From Bremerella alba (GTDB taxonomy: Bacteria > Planctomycetota > Planctomycetia > Pirellulales > Pirellulaceae): a stretch of 64,000 nucleotides of DNA. Positions 18,348 to 27,308 of this stretch are shown in pieces. The stretch lies in the NCBI RefSeq assembly GCF_013618625.1, contig NZ_JABRWO010000006.1, positions 1 to 64,000 on the forward strand. Reading direction: 5' to 3'. The notes beneath the pieces were generated by a model. That model saw only the letters and a list, made by a program, of their open reading frames with translations, made no database searches and was not told the origin of the DNA. Numbering within the stretch: position 1 is the first letter of the stretch; each line of letters begins with the position of its first letter. Both the position numbers and the translations under genes were made by a program.

Positions 18348-18452
18348 ATATCCTACGCTTACCTTTTATTCCCTATGGTGACTTAAAATCCACTCCTTAG
18401 AGCCACTCTAACTGGACACTTAGACAGCTAAATGTTTACGTGGAAGATTTTA

Positions 18453-18476
18453 TCGACTTTCTTGTCGAGTTTTTTT
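18453..18476 (+). terminator. Candidate weak rho-independent terminator
   Basis: TCGAC-6 nt-GTCGA (18453-18468) followed by a run of seven T (18470-18476), about 105 bases past the DUF1552 stop. The stem is only five pairs, so it is a weak terminator by itself. Confidence 0.4.
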
Positions 18477-18830
18477 CCGCTACCAAGGACATAGCGTTCC
18501 CATCACTTAAGGGGGATTGTGTCATTTCAAACCAGGTCCCTCTAACGGGCCGTTTTGTGTGGTGAAATGTAATCTAGGAAACGATATCGTTTCCATAATA
18601 CCCGCTTTTGAGGCCAAACGACTAACCTAGGCCTTACCTGAGCTTTCTCTCGCTTTTGGTGGATTGGTTGTTACACGTTCTCGGGTTCCCGCGAACATCT
18701 TCTCTTGGTGAAAGGATTTGCCAAGGATCGCGCAGAATCGTTCTCTCGACGCGTCTGAGCAACTGACTAGAATTGGCAATCCATCCAAGAGGACTGTGCT
18801 AATTATGACACCAACCATTCAATAGGCTCT
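18477..18830. promoter_or_regulatory. Regulatory region of the RND pump with perfect 18-bp palindrome
   Basis: No gene is supported here. GGAAACGATATCGTTTCC at 18577-18594 is a perfect palindrome of 18 bp, 236 bp ahead of the efflux adaptor gene. Symmetric GAAAC...GTTTC sites are typical operators of LacI- or TetR-type repressors. No such regulator is encoded in the window, so the binding protein is unknown. Confidence 0.55.
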
Positions 18831-20246
18831 ATGGAAACCCTTCGACGCTACCCAAAGGTGGCACTCGCCACGCTTGCATTTGGAATCTGCGTGATTGCTC
18901 ATGCAGGTTGTTCTTCGGCACCCCAAGGCGCTGTGGATCGGCCTCCTCCGACGGTGACTGTTTCGCAGCCGATCACGAAACAGATTGTTGAGTGGGACGC
19001 CTATACCGGCCGTCTCGAACCAATCGAATTCGTGGAAATTCGGGCAAGGGTTAGCGGCTATCTTCAGTCGATCCACTTCGACGAAGGTCAGATCGTCAAT
19101 CAAGGGGATCTACTCTTTGTCGTGGATCAGCGACCTTTTATCGCGGCGCTGAACGGCGCCAAGGCTACCCTGGGTCAGGCCCAGGCCCAAATGGCTCAAG
19201 CGAAGGCGCAACTCGATGAATCGCGTGCTCAGAAGAAGCAAGCCGAAGCAGAGTTGAATCTGGCCCAGGCCCGCGTTAATCGAACGCGAACGTTGCGGAC
19301 CTCGAACGCAGTCGCTCAAGACGAACTCGATCAACGTGAAGCGGAATTTACACAAGCCGAAGCAGATATAACGGCCTCGGACGCAGGCATCGGGCTGGCC
19401 GAAGCCGGCGTGGCGACGGCTCAGTCGGCGATCCATTCGGCCGAAGCAGCGATCGAAACGGCGGAGCTTGATCTCAGTTACACAAAGATTCACGCGCCAG
19501 TGACCGGCCGTATTAGCCGGGAATATGTTACCGAAGGCAACCTCGTCAGTGGCGGTGCGGCGACATCTTCCCTGCTGACGACGATCACTTCGGTCAGTCC
19601 CATTTACTGCACGTTCGACGTCAACGAGCAGCAGGTTTTGAAGTACATTCGTTTGGCGCTGGAAGGAAAGCGAGAAAGCTCGCGATCGGCCAAGAACCCG
19701 GTGTACCTCGGATTGGCTGATGAAAAAGACTTCCCGCACATCGGTCATATGGATTTCGTCGACAACCGCTTCGACGCCGACACGGCCAGCATTCGAGTGC
19801 GTTGCATTTTTCGCAACGAAGACGAAGTCCTGGTCCCCGGCATGTTCGGCCGGGTTCGGTTGCCTGGCAGTGCTGCCTATCAAGCGGTCCTAATTCCCGA
19901 TTCGGCAATTGGCACAGATCAGGCATCGCAGTACGTGTATGTTGTTGTAGACGGCAAGATCGAGCGGCGTAGCGTCGACGTGGGGCCGATGGTGGACGGT
20001 CTGCGTGTGGTGCGTAAAGGGCTCGATGGCAGCGAGTCGCTGGTCATCAAGGGGATCTTGCTGGTTCGACCAGAAATGGCCGTGAATGTCGAGAATGGTG
20101 AGATTGAAATTCGCGAAGACGGTCTGCCGCACGACTACACGCCCCTTCCGCAAGATCAGTGGATCTCACCAGGACTTAGTTCTATCGGTGCGCTTCATCA
20201 AAAGACGCAGACTGCAGTTGAAACGACCGAGGAGGCCGTCCGGTGA
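18831..20246 (+). CDS. RND efflux periplasmic adaptor (MFP), lipoprotein
   Basis: 471 residues of the AcrA/MexA membrane-fusion family. The signal peptide ends in a lipobox (AHAGC, Cys27), so the adaptor is lipid-anchored. Barrel-sandwich and lipoyl halves flank a long alpha-helical hairpin (about 105-215) rich in Ala, Gln and Glu heptads; KIHAPVTGRISREYVTEGNLV (start near 222) is the classic lipoyl segment and is followed by the beta-barrel. It would bridge the inner-membrane pump to an outer-membrane channel. No TolC-like gene follows, so the channel must lie elsewhere. The last codons overlap the GTG of the pump gene (GTGA), giving translational coupling. Confidence 0.94.
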   Translation: METLRRYPKVALATLAFGICVIAHAGCSSAPQGAVDRPPPTVTVSQPITKQIVEWDAYTGRLEPIEFVEIRARVSGYLQSIHFDEGQIVNQGDLLFVVDQRPFIAALNGAKATLGQAQAQMAQAKAQLDESRAQKKQAEAELNLAQARVNRTRTLRTSNAVAQDELDQREAEFTQAEADITASDAGIGLAEAGVATAQSAIHSAEAAIETAELDLSYTKIHAPVTGRISREYVTEGNLVSGGAATSSLLTTITSVSPIYCTFDVNEQQVLKYIRLALEGKRESSRSAKNPVYLGLADEKDFPHIGHMDFVDNRFDADTASIRVRCIFRNEDEVLVPGMFGRVRLPGSAAYQAVLIPDSAIGTDQASQYVYVVVDGKIERRSVDVGPMVDGLRVVRKGLDGSESLVIKGILLVRPEMAVNVENGEIEIREDGLPHDYTPLPQDQWISPGLSSIGALHQKTQTAVETTEEAVR

Positions 20247-23200
20247 AGTTCCCTCATTTCTTTATCGAGCGTCCGATTTTCGCATCGGTGCTATCGTTTA
20301 TCATCCTCTTGGTGGGTGGAATCACTTATTTCACGCTGCCGGTTTCGCAGTATCCCAGCGTGGCTCCGCCGACCATTGTCGTGCGTGCCAGCTATCCCGG
20401 GGCAACACCCCAGGTGATCGCCGACACGGTTGCAACGCCGATCGAGCAGGAGATGAACGGCGTCGACAACATGTTGTACATGGAGTCGTCCTCCAGTGCC
20501 GACGGCACCATGCAGTTGACGGTGACTTTCAAGCTGGGAACCAACCTGGATGACGCCCAGGTGCTGGTGCAAAACCGAGTGGCCATTGCCGAACCACGTC
20601 TGCCTGAGTCGGTTCGCCAGATTGGCGTTACGACCAGCAAGCAGATTCCCGATATGCTGATGGTGGTGCATTTAGAGTCGCCTGATGGTAGCCGCGATCA
20701 GCTTTATATCAGTAACTTTGCGTTTCTACGTATTCGCGATGCATTGATGCGTCTGGACGGGGTCGGTGACATTCGTATCGCTGGTGGTAACGAGTACGCC
20801 ATGCGAGTATGGCTCGATATCGAGCGCATGACACACCTCGACCTGACACCCGCGGACGTGATCGGAGCGATTCGCGGGCAGAATGCGCAGGTCGCTGCCG
20901 GGGTGCTCGGACAGCCGCCCAATGATGGAACCGGCGCGTTTCAGCTAAACGTGACAACGGAAGGACGTCTGAAAGATACCGAGGAATTTGGCAACATCAT
21001 CATTAAGCGGGGCGACGATGGTCGGGTTACCCGCCTGAGCGATGTTTCGCGCGTGGAACTGGGTGCCCAAGATTATTCGCGGCTTAGCTATCTTGATGGC
21101 AATCCGGCTGTCGCGGTACTCATTTATCAGCGGCCAGGCACCAATGCGGTCGATACGGCAAAAGAAGTCAAACAAACCATGGCCAATTTGGCCAACGACT
21201 TTCCCGAGGGGATTGGCTACCAGATTGCCTATAATCCAACTGACTTTGTCGAAGAATCGATTGCCGAAGTGTTCGATACGCTGTTGATCACCACAGTACT
21301 GGTGGTGTTTACGGTATTCATCTTTCTGCACGGCTGGCGACCGACCATTATTCCGGTGATCGCGATTCCGATCTCGCTGATCGGAACGTTTGCCGTGATG
21401 CAGTCGATGGGCGTCACGCTGAATACGTTATCTCTTTTCGGATTAGTGTTGGCGATTGGTATCGTGGTCGACGACGCGATCGTGGTCGTAGAGAATGTCG
21501 AGCGTCTGATCGCCGAAGGACTCTCGCCGCGTGAAGCAACCCATAAAGCAATGGACGAAGTCGGATCGGCGTTGATCGCCACGACCCTCGTGCTAATTGC
21601 CGTGTTTCTACCAACCGTTTTCATTCCCAGCATTAGTGGGCGGTTCTATCAGCAGTTCGCGATTACGATCGCTATTTCTACGGCGTTCTCGACGTTTGTG
21701 TCCCTGACGCTGAGTCCGGCATTGTGTGCATTACTACTGCGTCCTAAAGATGCCAAGAAAAATCGGATTGGCAAAGTAGTCGACTTCTTGTTTGGCTGGT
21801 TTTTCCGGCTGTTCAACAGGATGTTCGACATGACTAGCAATATTTACGCTGGCATCATTTCGCGAACGATCCGTGTTTCGGCCTTGGTATTGCTGCTGTA
21901 TGTCGGGCTGCTGGTAGCTACCTATTACAGCTTTGGTATGGTCCCCAACGGTTTCATACCCCAGCAAGATCAAGGTTATCTGATCGTAGCGATTCAGCTG
22001 CCCGACGGGGCTGCCCTATCGCGAACAGACGAAGTCACGAAGGAGGTTGCCCGGAGAGGCGGCGAGATCGACGGCGTGAAGCACGCGGTTGGCATCGCCG
22101 GACTATCAGGCTCTACGTTTACCATCAGCCCGAGTGCCGCGGTGACGTTTCTTCCCTTGGAAGATGCCAAAGAGCGAAGTGCTCGGGGGCGACAAATTGA
22201 AGTGATTATAGGCGAGCTGCGGGAAAAGCTGAGCAGTATCAACGAGGCCCAGATTTTTGTGATACCTCCGCCCCCGGTTCGTGGTATTGGTCGTGGTGGC
22301 GGATATAAGATGTACGTACAAGACCGGAGCGGTGCCGGCCTCGAAGCACTTAGTCAGGTCACCAATCAGATTGCAGCCGAGGCAAATAAGCAGCCAGGAC
22401 TGGTCCAGGTTTACTCGAACTATCGACTCAGTGTTCCCCAAATTCAAGCGAATGTCGACCGTACGAAGGCCGAGATGCTGGATGTCCCGGTGAATGATGT
22501 CTTTGCGGCACTGCAGGTCTATCTTGGTTCGGTCTACGTGAACGACTTCAATTTGCTGGGGAGAACCTATCGCGTGACAGCCCAGGCCGAGCCTGAGTTT
22601 CGCGATGAACCGAGCGACATTTTGCAACTCCGTACTCGAAGCACGCGAGGTGCTAGCGTGCCGTTGGCTTCGATCGTCGATGTCGAGCGCGTGGTCGGTC
22701 CCGATCGCCTGGTGCGTTTCAACTTGTACCCAGCCGCCGACCTCAACGGCGATACGGTCCCAGGCTTCAGCACCGGTCAGTCGCTCAGCACAATGGAACG
22801 GCTGGCAGACGAAAGCCTTCCGCCTGGGTTTGGCTACTCGTGGACCGATATCGCGTTTCAAGAACGTCAGGCAGGCAACACAATTATCTTCCTGTTCCCT
22901 TTGGCGGTCTTGTTTGTGTTTCTTACGCTTGCCGCTCAGTACGAAAGTTGGCTCTTGCCGCTGGCAATTATTCTGATCGTGCCGCTGTGTTTGTTATTTG
23001 CCATCATGGGGATCTGGTTCCGTGGGATGGACAACAACATCCTCACGCAGATCGGTTTCATTGTGTTGGTGGGTCTGGCATGTAAGAATGCGATTCTGAT
23101 TGTCGAGTTCGCCAAAGCGGAAGAAGATGCCGGCAAAGACCGGTTTGAAGCGGCCGTCGAAGCTTGTCGCCTACGACTTCGCCCGATCTTGATGACGGCG

Positions 23201-23395
23201 TTTTCGTTCATTTTGGGCGTGATTCCACTGCTGATTGCCACTGGTGCCGGCTTTGAAATGCGTCGTGTGCTAGGAACGGCCGTTTTCGCTGGAATGTTGG
23301 GCGTGACGATTTTCGGCTTGTTCCTGACCCCGGTCTTTTACGTGGTGCTACGGAAGTTCGCCAAAAAGATCAAAAAGGAACCAAGCGAAGCTTAG
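20243..23395 (+). CDS. RND multidrug efflux pump permease (HAE-1/AcrB family)
   Basis: 1050 residues, full length for an AcrB-type proton antiporter with 12 membrane helices and two large periplasmic loops. Proton-relay residues are visible: Asp410-Asp411 in GIVVDDAIVVVENVE (helix 4) and the lysine in GLACKNAILIVEFA (helix 10). The porter signature FIPQQDQGYLIVAIQLPDGA begins near 573. It probably exports hydrophobic compounds such as dyes, bile-like detergents or antibiotics. The start is GTG at 20243, overlapping the adaptor stop, with GGAGG 5-6 bases upstream. Transcription ends at a strong hairpin at 23428-23461. Confidence 0.95.
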   Translation: MKFPHFFIERPIFASVLSFIILLVGGITYFTLPVSQYPSVAPPTIVVRASYPGATPQVIADTVATPIEQEMNGVDNMLYMESSSSADGTMQLTVTFKLGTNLDDAQVLVQNRVAIAEPRLPESVRQIGVTTSKQIPDMLMVVHLESPDGSRDQLYISNFAFLRIRDALMRLDGVGDIRIAGGNEYAMRVWLDIERMTHLDLTPADVIGAIRGQNAQVAAGVLGQPPNDGTGAFQLNVTTEGRLKDTEEFGNIIIKRGDDGRVTRLSDVSRVELGAQDYSRLSYLDGNPAVAVLIYQRPGTNAVDTAKEVKQTMANLANDFPEGIGYQIAYNPTDFVEESIAEVFDTLLITTVLVVFTVFIFLHGWRPTIIPVIAIPISLIGTFAVMQSMGVTLNTLSLFGLVLAIGIVVDDAIVVVENVERLIAEGLSPREATHKAMDEVGSALIATTLVLIAVFLPTVFIPSISGRFYQQFAITIAISTAFSTFVSLTLSPALCALLLRPKDAKKNRIGKVVDFLFGWFFRLFNRMFDMTSNIYAGIISRTIRVSALVLLLYVGLLVATYYSFGMVPNGFIPQQDQGYLIVAIQLPDGAALSRTDEVTKEVARRGGEIDGVKHAVGIAGLSGSTFTISPSAAVTFLPLEDAKERSARGRQIEVIIGELREKLSSINEAQIFVIPPPPVRGIGRGGGYKMYVQDRSGAGLEALSQVTNQIAAEANKQPGLVQVYSNYRLSVPQIQANVDRTKAEMLDVPVNDVFAALQVYLGSVYVNDFNLLGRTYRVTAQAEPEFRDEPSDILQLRTRSTRGASVPLASIVDVERVVGPDRLVRFNLYPAADLNGDTVPGFSTGQSLSTMERLADESLPPGFGYSWTDIAFQERQAGNTIIFLFPLAVLFVFLTLAAQYESWLLPLAIILIVPLCLLFAIMGIWFRGMDNNILTQIGFIVLVGLACKNAILIVEFAKAEEDAGKDRFEAAVEACRLRLRPILMTAFSFILGVIPLLIATGAGFEMRRVLGTAVFAGMLGVTIFGLFLTPVFYVVLRKFAKKIKKEPSEA

Positions 23396-23427
23396 AGAGC
23401 TGCGATTTTGCAAACACGCGAAAGAGT

Positions 23428-23469
23428 AAGGGCGATGCTGACGGAAGTTGGCATCGCCCTTGTTTGCTT
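23428..23469 (+). terminator. Rho-independent terminator of the RND operon
   Basis: Perfect 11-bp stem AAGGGCGATGC/GCATCGCCCTT (23428-23438 and 23451-23461) with a 12-nt loop, then a T-rich tail. An outer GCAAAC/GTTTGC pair extends it. It lies between the pump stop and the convergent bacterioferritin stop and may serve both strands. Confidence 0.85.
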
Positions 23470-23498
23470 TGGAATCGTACCGGTGAAGGTATTGCTGC

Positions 23499-23969
23499 TT
23501 ACGGCGAGGACATGTGCTTGGCGATGTAAGCCGCTTCGCCCATGCGTTCGATCAGGTCGAGCTGGAGTTCCAGCCAGGCCATGTGCCCTTCTTCGTCCAA
23601 GACGATCTTCTCGAAGATTTGACGCGTTCCGATATCGGAATCGGCGGAAGCTTGCTGCGAGGCCTTGGTGTAGAACTCGATCGCTTCCTTTTCGTCGTTC
23701 ATATCGGTTTTGAAGATTGCCTGAAGCGTTTCGGCGCGGACCGGAGTTTTGTCAAACGTCAAACGCGGTTCGCCTTTGAGGAAGAGTATGCGATTGAGGT
23801 ACTCGTCGGAGTGCCCCAGCTCTTCCTGCATTTCTTCCCGCATCCGTTTGGCCAGTAGATCAAGTCCCCAATCTTCCAGCACAGCTGCATGCAGCTGATA
23901 CTGATGGCTGGCCGTCAGCTCCATCGACAGGGCCTTCTGCAGATTCTCAATAGACTTTTCTCTCGACAT
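23499..23969 (-). CDS. bfr: Bacterioferritin-like iron storage protein lacking the haem methionine
   Basis: 156 residues, the usual size of bacterioferritin, a four-helix ferritin-like subunit that forms 24-mers and oxidises and stores iron. The diiron ferroxidase ligands are all present: Glu17, Glu50, His53, Glu93, Glu126 and His129 (motifs MELTASHQY, EELGH, DEEGH). The haem-bridging Met52 of E. coli Bfr aligns with Leu51 here, so this member may not bind haem. The ILFLKGEP segment after helix B is typical. A strong 11-bp inverted repeat lies 36-66 bases ahead of its ATG. Its relation to the Fur-family gene 3.3 kb away is only suggestive. Confidence 0.93.
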   Translation of the reverse strand: MSREKSIENLQKALSMELTASHQYQLHAAVLEDWGLDLLAKRMREEMQEELGHSDEYLNRILFLKGEPRLTFDKTPVRAETLQAIFKTDMNDEKEAIEFYTKASQQASADSDIGTRQIFEKIVLDEEGHMAWLELQLDLIERMGEAAYIAKHMSSP

Positions 23970-24004
23970 GGGTTTTCTCCCAGAGACGCGATCAATTGGT
24001 TGTT

Positions 24005-24035
24005 GGATCAGCGTGCGAACTCAACACGCTGATCC
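24005..24035 (-). promoter_or_regulatory. 11-bp inverted repeat upstream of bfr
   Basis: GGATCAGCGTG and CACGCTGATCC form a perfect 11-bp stem with a 9-nt loop. It sits 36 bases before the bfr start and 50 bases after the Gfo/Idh stop, both on the minus strand. No T-run follows on that strand, so it may be a 5'-leader hairpin or operator rather than an intrinsic terminator. Confidence 0.5.
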
Positions 24036-24085
24036 TATCATTGTACCGCGATCTGTCCCCAGTCGGTAACCAGGAGGACTGGTGC

Positions 24086-25429
24086 TTAAACCCAGGCCGG
24101 TTCCCATCCCTTGGCATACGACTTGGTAAGCCAAGGTTCTGCTTCCGTGAAATTGGGGATCTTCATCTCTTCAGCATTCCACTTCAGCATTTGACCTGGG
24201 AAGCGAATGCCGACGGTACCCAAAAGGACCGTTTCAGTCAGAGGGCCTGAGTAATCGAATGTCGAGGTCGTTTCGGCTTCGCCACGCGCGGCATCAGCCC
24301 ACTGCACGTAATGGTCGACGCTTGGCACTTCTTCGATGGTTGCTTCTGCATCGGCACCCGTTAAGAAGAGCTTGGGCATGGCAACGTGAGGAATGACAAG
24401 CGTTCCCTTCTCGCCAATCAGGACGGATCCTGCGTTCGGAAGCGAATACGACTTGGGCAAGTAGGCCGTGACTTCCGCAGGTGGGCGGACACCGGCTGCG
24501 TCGTACCAGGTAACGTTAATCGTATCACCAGAGGTGTGCTTGGTCCCTGGGAATACATAACGCACCGTTGCACTTTCGGTCCAGGTTTCTGGATTGAGCG
24601 GTGGTGCTTCGGCCGTCAATTGCAGGGGCGCTGTCAGCTCAAGTGATTTGAAGACCGGGTCGAGAATATGACAACCAAAGTCGCCAAGCTGTCCCGTGCC
24701 ATAGTCCTGCCAGCCCCGCCAGTTGAACGGATGGTAGAGCCCGGTCTTGTAAGGACGACGGGGGGCGACCCCTTGCCAGAGGTCCCAGGCCACCGTCTTG
24801 GGGATAGGATCTTCCCCGGTCGGACGATCGATGTTGCGGGGCCAGCTAGGGGTGCCGGCCTGCCACGAATGGACTTCTTTAACCTTGCCAATTTTGCCGG
24901 CATGCACCAAAGCGACTGCCGTGCGATAGGCGGCGTGCGATTGAATCTGGTTGCCCATTTGCGTGACGACTTTATTGCGTTGGGCGGCTTCTTTCATCTG
25001 CCGAGATTCAAAGACGGTATGCGTCAGTGGCTTCTGGCAAAAGACGTGCTTGCCTAGTTGCATGGCGGCCAGCGAGACCGGGGCATGCATGAAGTCAGGC
25101 GTAGAAACGATCACACCGTCGACACCATCTGAGTTATCTAGCAGTTTTCGCCAATCGGAGTAGGTCTTGGCGGCGGCATATCTCTCGGCGGCTCGGCCCA
25201 GGTGATTCTTGGAACTGTCGATATTGCACAGTGCGGTGACCTCGACGGCAGGGCTTGCAGCGACACCAACAAGGTCGCTCCAACCTTTGCCACCCGTGCC
25301 AACACTGGCAACACGCAGACGATCGTTGGCACCCAGTACACGAGAATAACTAACCGCTGGCAGGGCCAACGCGGCACTGGCGATCCCTAAGGTTTTAATA
25401 GCTTGACGACGATTCAGCTTACCGGTCAT
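24086..25429 (-). CDS. Gfo/Idh/MocA family oxidoreductase, Tat-exported
   Basis: 447 residues. The N-terminus has a twin-arginine signal (KLNRRQAIKTLG, hydrophobic to about 30), so the enzyme folds with its cofactor before export. The NAD(P)-binding Rossmann domain follows (VASVGTGGKGWSDLVG; DGVIVSTPDFMH; and the FCQKPLTH catalytic lysine motif, equivalent to EKP). The C-terminal alpha/beta domain contains the substrate site (GQLGDFGCHILDPVF). Secreted members of this family in planctomycetes often act on sugars, for example glycosidase-type NAD-dependent chemistry or sugar oxidoreduction. The substrate cannot be assigned. Confidence 0.92.
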   Translation of the reverse strand: MTGKLNRRQAIKTLGIASAALALPAVSYSRVLGANDRLRVASVGTGGKGWSDLVGVAASPAVEVTALCNIDSSKNHLGRAAERYAAAKTYSDWRKLLDNSDGVDGVIVSTPDFMHAPVSLAAMQLGKHVFCQKPLTHTVFESRQMKEAAQRNKVVTQMGNQIQSHAAYRTAVALVHAGKIGKVKEVHSWQAGTPSWPRNIDRPTGEDPIPKTVAWDLWQGVAPRRPYKTGLYHPFNWRGWQDYGTGQLGDFGCHILDPVFKSLELTAPLQLTAEAPPLNPETWTESATVRYVFPGTKHTSGDTINVTWYDAAGVRPPAEVTAYLPKSYSLPNAGSVLIGEKGTLVIPHVAMPKLFLTGADAEATIEEVPSVDHYVQWADAARGEAETTSTFDYSGPLTETVLLGTVGIRFPGQMLKWNAEEMKIPNFTEAEPWLTKSYAKGWEPAWV

Positions 25430-25613
25430 AGATGTCTCTCAAAGCGCTCGAAGGTAGGAAATGGTAGGTGGGAGCACCAAGTCTTACGAATAAGCGCGGC
25501 GTCGTCAACGCTTTTTCGCTAAGAAAAGCAGCGTAGAGAGATCATTGACCGAAACAGCGTATGAGAATCGCCAGGCGGAGTTACCCTGAGGTACCCGTTT
25601 GAGCTTGCGCTGA

Positions 25614-25910
25614 TTAGTACTCTTCAGGGACCAGCGCCGGGTCGATCGTCAGTTGGGTCCCGTCGGGAAGGGGGACGACGCGGTCCTCTTGCCACTGGGG
25701 AAGGTTTTCTTCGACGTATCGCATTGCCGCGACGAGGGCTTTCTCATCTTTCTTGTCGAACGAATTGTCGACACCATTGAGAAGCGTCAGGACCTGGACG
25801 CTGCCGGTGTCGGCACCGTAGGCCCGTACTGCACTGAGCATTACCTGAACACTCAAAATGCCCTGTCGATCGTACAGGTAAACAAACGCTTCTTCATTGT
25901 TCTTAAACAC
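25614..25910 (-). CDS. Small hypothetical protein
   Basis: 98 residues, acidic, no signal peptide or membrane segment; not a family I recognise. It starts at GTG (25910), preceded at eight bases by GGAG (GGAGAACTCATC), the ribosome site that decides the start. Visible features: an N-terminal VYLYDRQGILSVQVML strand-helix pattern and a central KKDEKALVAAMRYVEENLP helix. It stands alone between the Gfo/Idh gene and the dehydrogenase, all on the minus strand but separated by about 180-200 bp. Confidence 0.7.
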   Translation of the reverse strand: MFKNNEEAFVYLYDRQGILSVQVMLSAVRAYGADTGSVQVLTLLNGVDNSFDKKDEKALVAAMRYVEENLPQWQEDRVVPLPDGTQLTIDPALVPEEY

Positions 25911-26115
25911 GATGAGTTCTCCGTCGGGACGTATGCCTGATTGTTCTGCCGCCTAGCAGGCCCGAAGCCGCACCATAGCTTGCGACTTCGATTCAACGTA
26001 AAACGTATGTCGAAAAACAGAAATGTGCGCAACCAATGCTGTTCTCTTCTCAAGATCAACGGGAGTAGGTCTGTTCGTACGTTCCGGTTATGCCGATATC
26101 AACGGAGGTGCCGCT

Positions 26116-27051
26116 TTAAGGAGTGCTGCTTGACCAGAACTGGGCAAGGCTCTGGTTTACCGAAGACAGATGTTGGGCTGAAAAACGTAGCTGTGCCTGT
26201 TCTTCTTCGCTCAGCGCGATGCTCAAGACCTGGGCGATCCCTTCCTTCCCGATCACTGCCGGCAGCGATAGACAAACATCTTCAATACCGTAATATCCGT
26301 CGACCAGCGTCGAGACCGGCATTGTGTGATGCGAATTTTCTTTGATGGCCTGCAATACCATGGCCGCCGCACTGGCAACGGCAAAGTTGGTGTAACCTTT
26401 GGCCAAAAAGACCTCGGGAGCAACGCTCAGCGTTTTTTCAAACGCCCGTTTGACCTCGGGGTCTTTGCCCATATACCACCCGCCTGCGTAGACGGCACTT
26501 AGCACCGGGAATTGCGATTCGCCATGCTCACCTAAGACATAAGCACGGATATCGTCCGAGTGGATTTCGTAGTGCGCGGAAAGAAGCGTGCGGAAGCGTG
26601 CGCTGTCGATTAGCGTGCCTGTGCCTAAGACGCGATGGCGATCAAAGCCTGATAGCTTAAGCGTCGCATAGGTCAGCACATCGACCGGATTGGTGACGAC
26701 CAGCAAGATGGCGTCAGGGCTCAATTGAGCGATCTTCGGTACGACCTCCTGAAAAAGCTGGGCATTGGGTTTGGCCGAAGCGATCCGGTCAAGGGTATGG
26801 CCCCCCTGCTCGGCCGATTGAGCCAGAGCAAGCACTACCACGTTCGAATTCCTAGTTGCCTCGATATCGCCACTGTGCACCCTCACACGAGTCGGTCCCA
26901 GCGCGGCAGCATGCTGCAGGTCGAGGGCTTCACCTCGGATACGATCCACATTTCGGCTCACGAGAACCAAATCGGTCGCCAAACCTTTGAGCACGATCGA
27001 GTAGCCAAGCGTGACGCCAACCTTACCGACACCAACAATGGAAACCTTCAT
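26116..27051 (-). CDS. Lactate/malate dehydrogenase family protein
   Basis: 312 residues. The NAD-binding motif GVGKVG is at 7-12. Catalytic residues of the LDH/MDH family are present: Asn121 (VVTNPVD), Asp149 and Arg152 (LIDSARFR), His176 (GEHGESQFP). The substrate-recognition loop is QSAEQGGHTLDR rather than the usual APQKPGETR; Gln82 points to lactate rather than malate specificity, and Arg89 may replace the mobile-loop arginine. It would interconvert pyruvate and L-lactate with NADH. The ATG at 27051 is preferred over 27078 because AAAGGA precedes it and MKVSIVG is the canonical start. It is divergent from the Fur-family gene. Confidence 0.88.
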   Translation of the reverse strand: MKVSIVGVGKVGVTLGYSIVLKGLATDLVLVSRNVDRIRGEALDLQHAAALGPTRVRVHSGDIEATRNSNVVVLALAQSAEQGGHTLDRIASAKPNAQLFQEVVPKIAQLSPDAILLVVTNPVDVLTYATLKLSGFDRHRVLGTGTLIDSARFRTLLSAHYEIHSDDIRAYVLGEHGESQFPVLSAVYAGGWYMGKDPEVKRAFEKTLSVAPEVFLAKGYTNFAVASAAAMVLQAIKENSHHTMPVSTLVDGYYGIEDVCLSLPAVIGKEGIAQVLSIALSEEEQAQLRFSAQHLSSVNQSLAQFWSSSTP

Positions 27052-27241
27052 GGGCGATCCTTTCGTCCTGGTAAGCAAACCTTCAATCTCGCGGACTCGT
27101 TAGGGTTGCTCAAGTGGTCCTATGTCCAATTTCGCGCATGGGAAGGAGAAACAACCGAAAGTTTCGAAAATGATGGCAACAGCGTGTTTGTTTTATCTCT
27201 CGGAAATCTTCGTTCAGCATGCCTATTAAGGATCATTCGGT

Positions 27242-27270
27242 TTGCAAGTGCATTGCAAGTACGATAAAAT
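27242..27270 (+). promoter_or_regulatory. Promoter of the Fur-family gene with tandem TTGCAAGT repeats
   Basis: TTGCAA (27242-27247), 17 bases, then TAAAAT (27265-27270), ideal sigma-70 spacing. The -35 is part of a direct repeat TTGCAAGT (27242-27249 and 27253-27260) with 11-bp periodicity; TTGCAA is itself palindromic, so the pair also forms TTGCAA-5 nt-TTGCAA. This is a plausible autoregulatory operator for the downstream metalloregulator. Confidence 0.55.
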
Positions 27271-27308
27271 TAAGCCGACAGAACCCCACACACAGGTCCC
27301 ACGAATCC

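Noticed and set aside
22106-22861. 251-codon minus-strand open frame
   Set aside because: Antisense to the RND pump with no motif; a shadow of high GC third positions.
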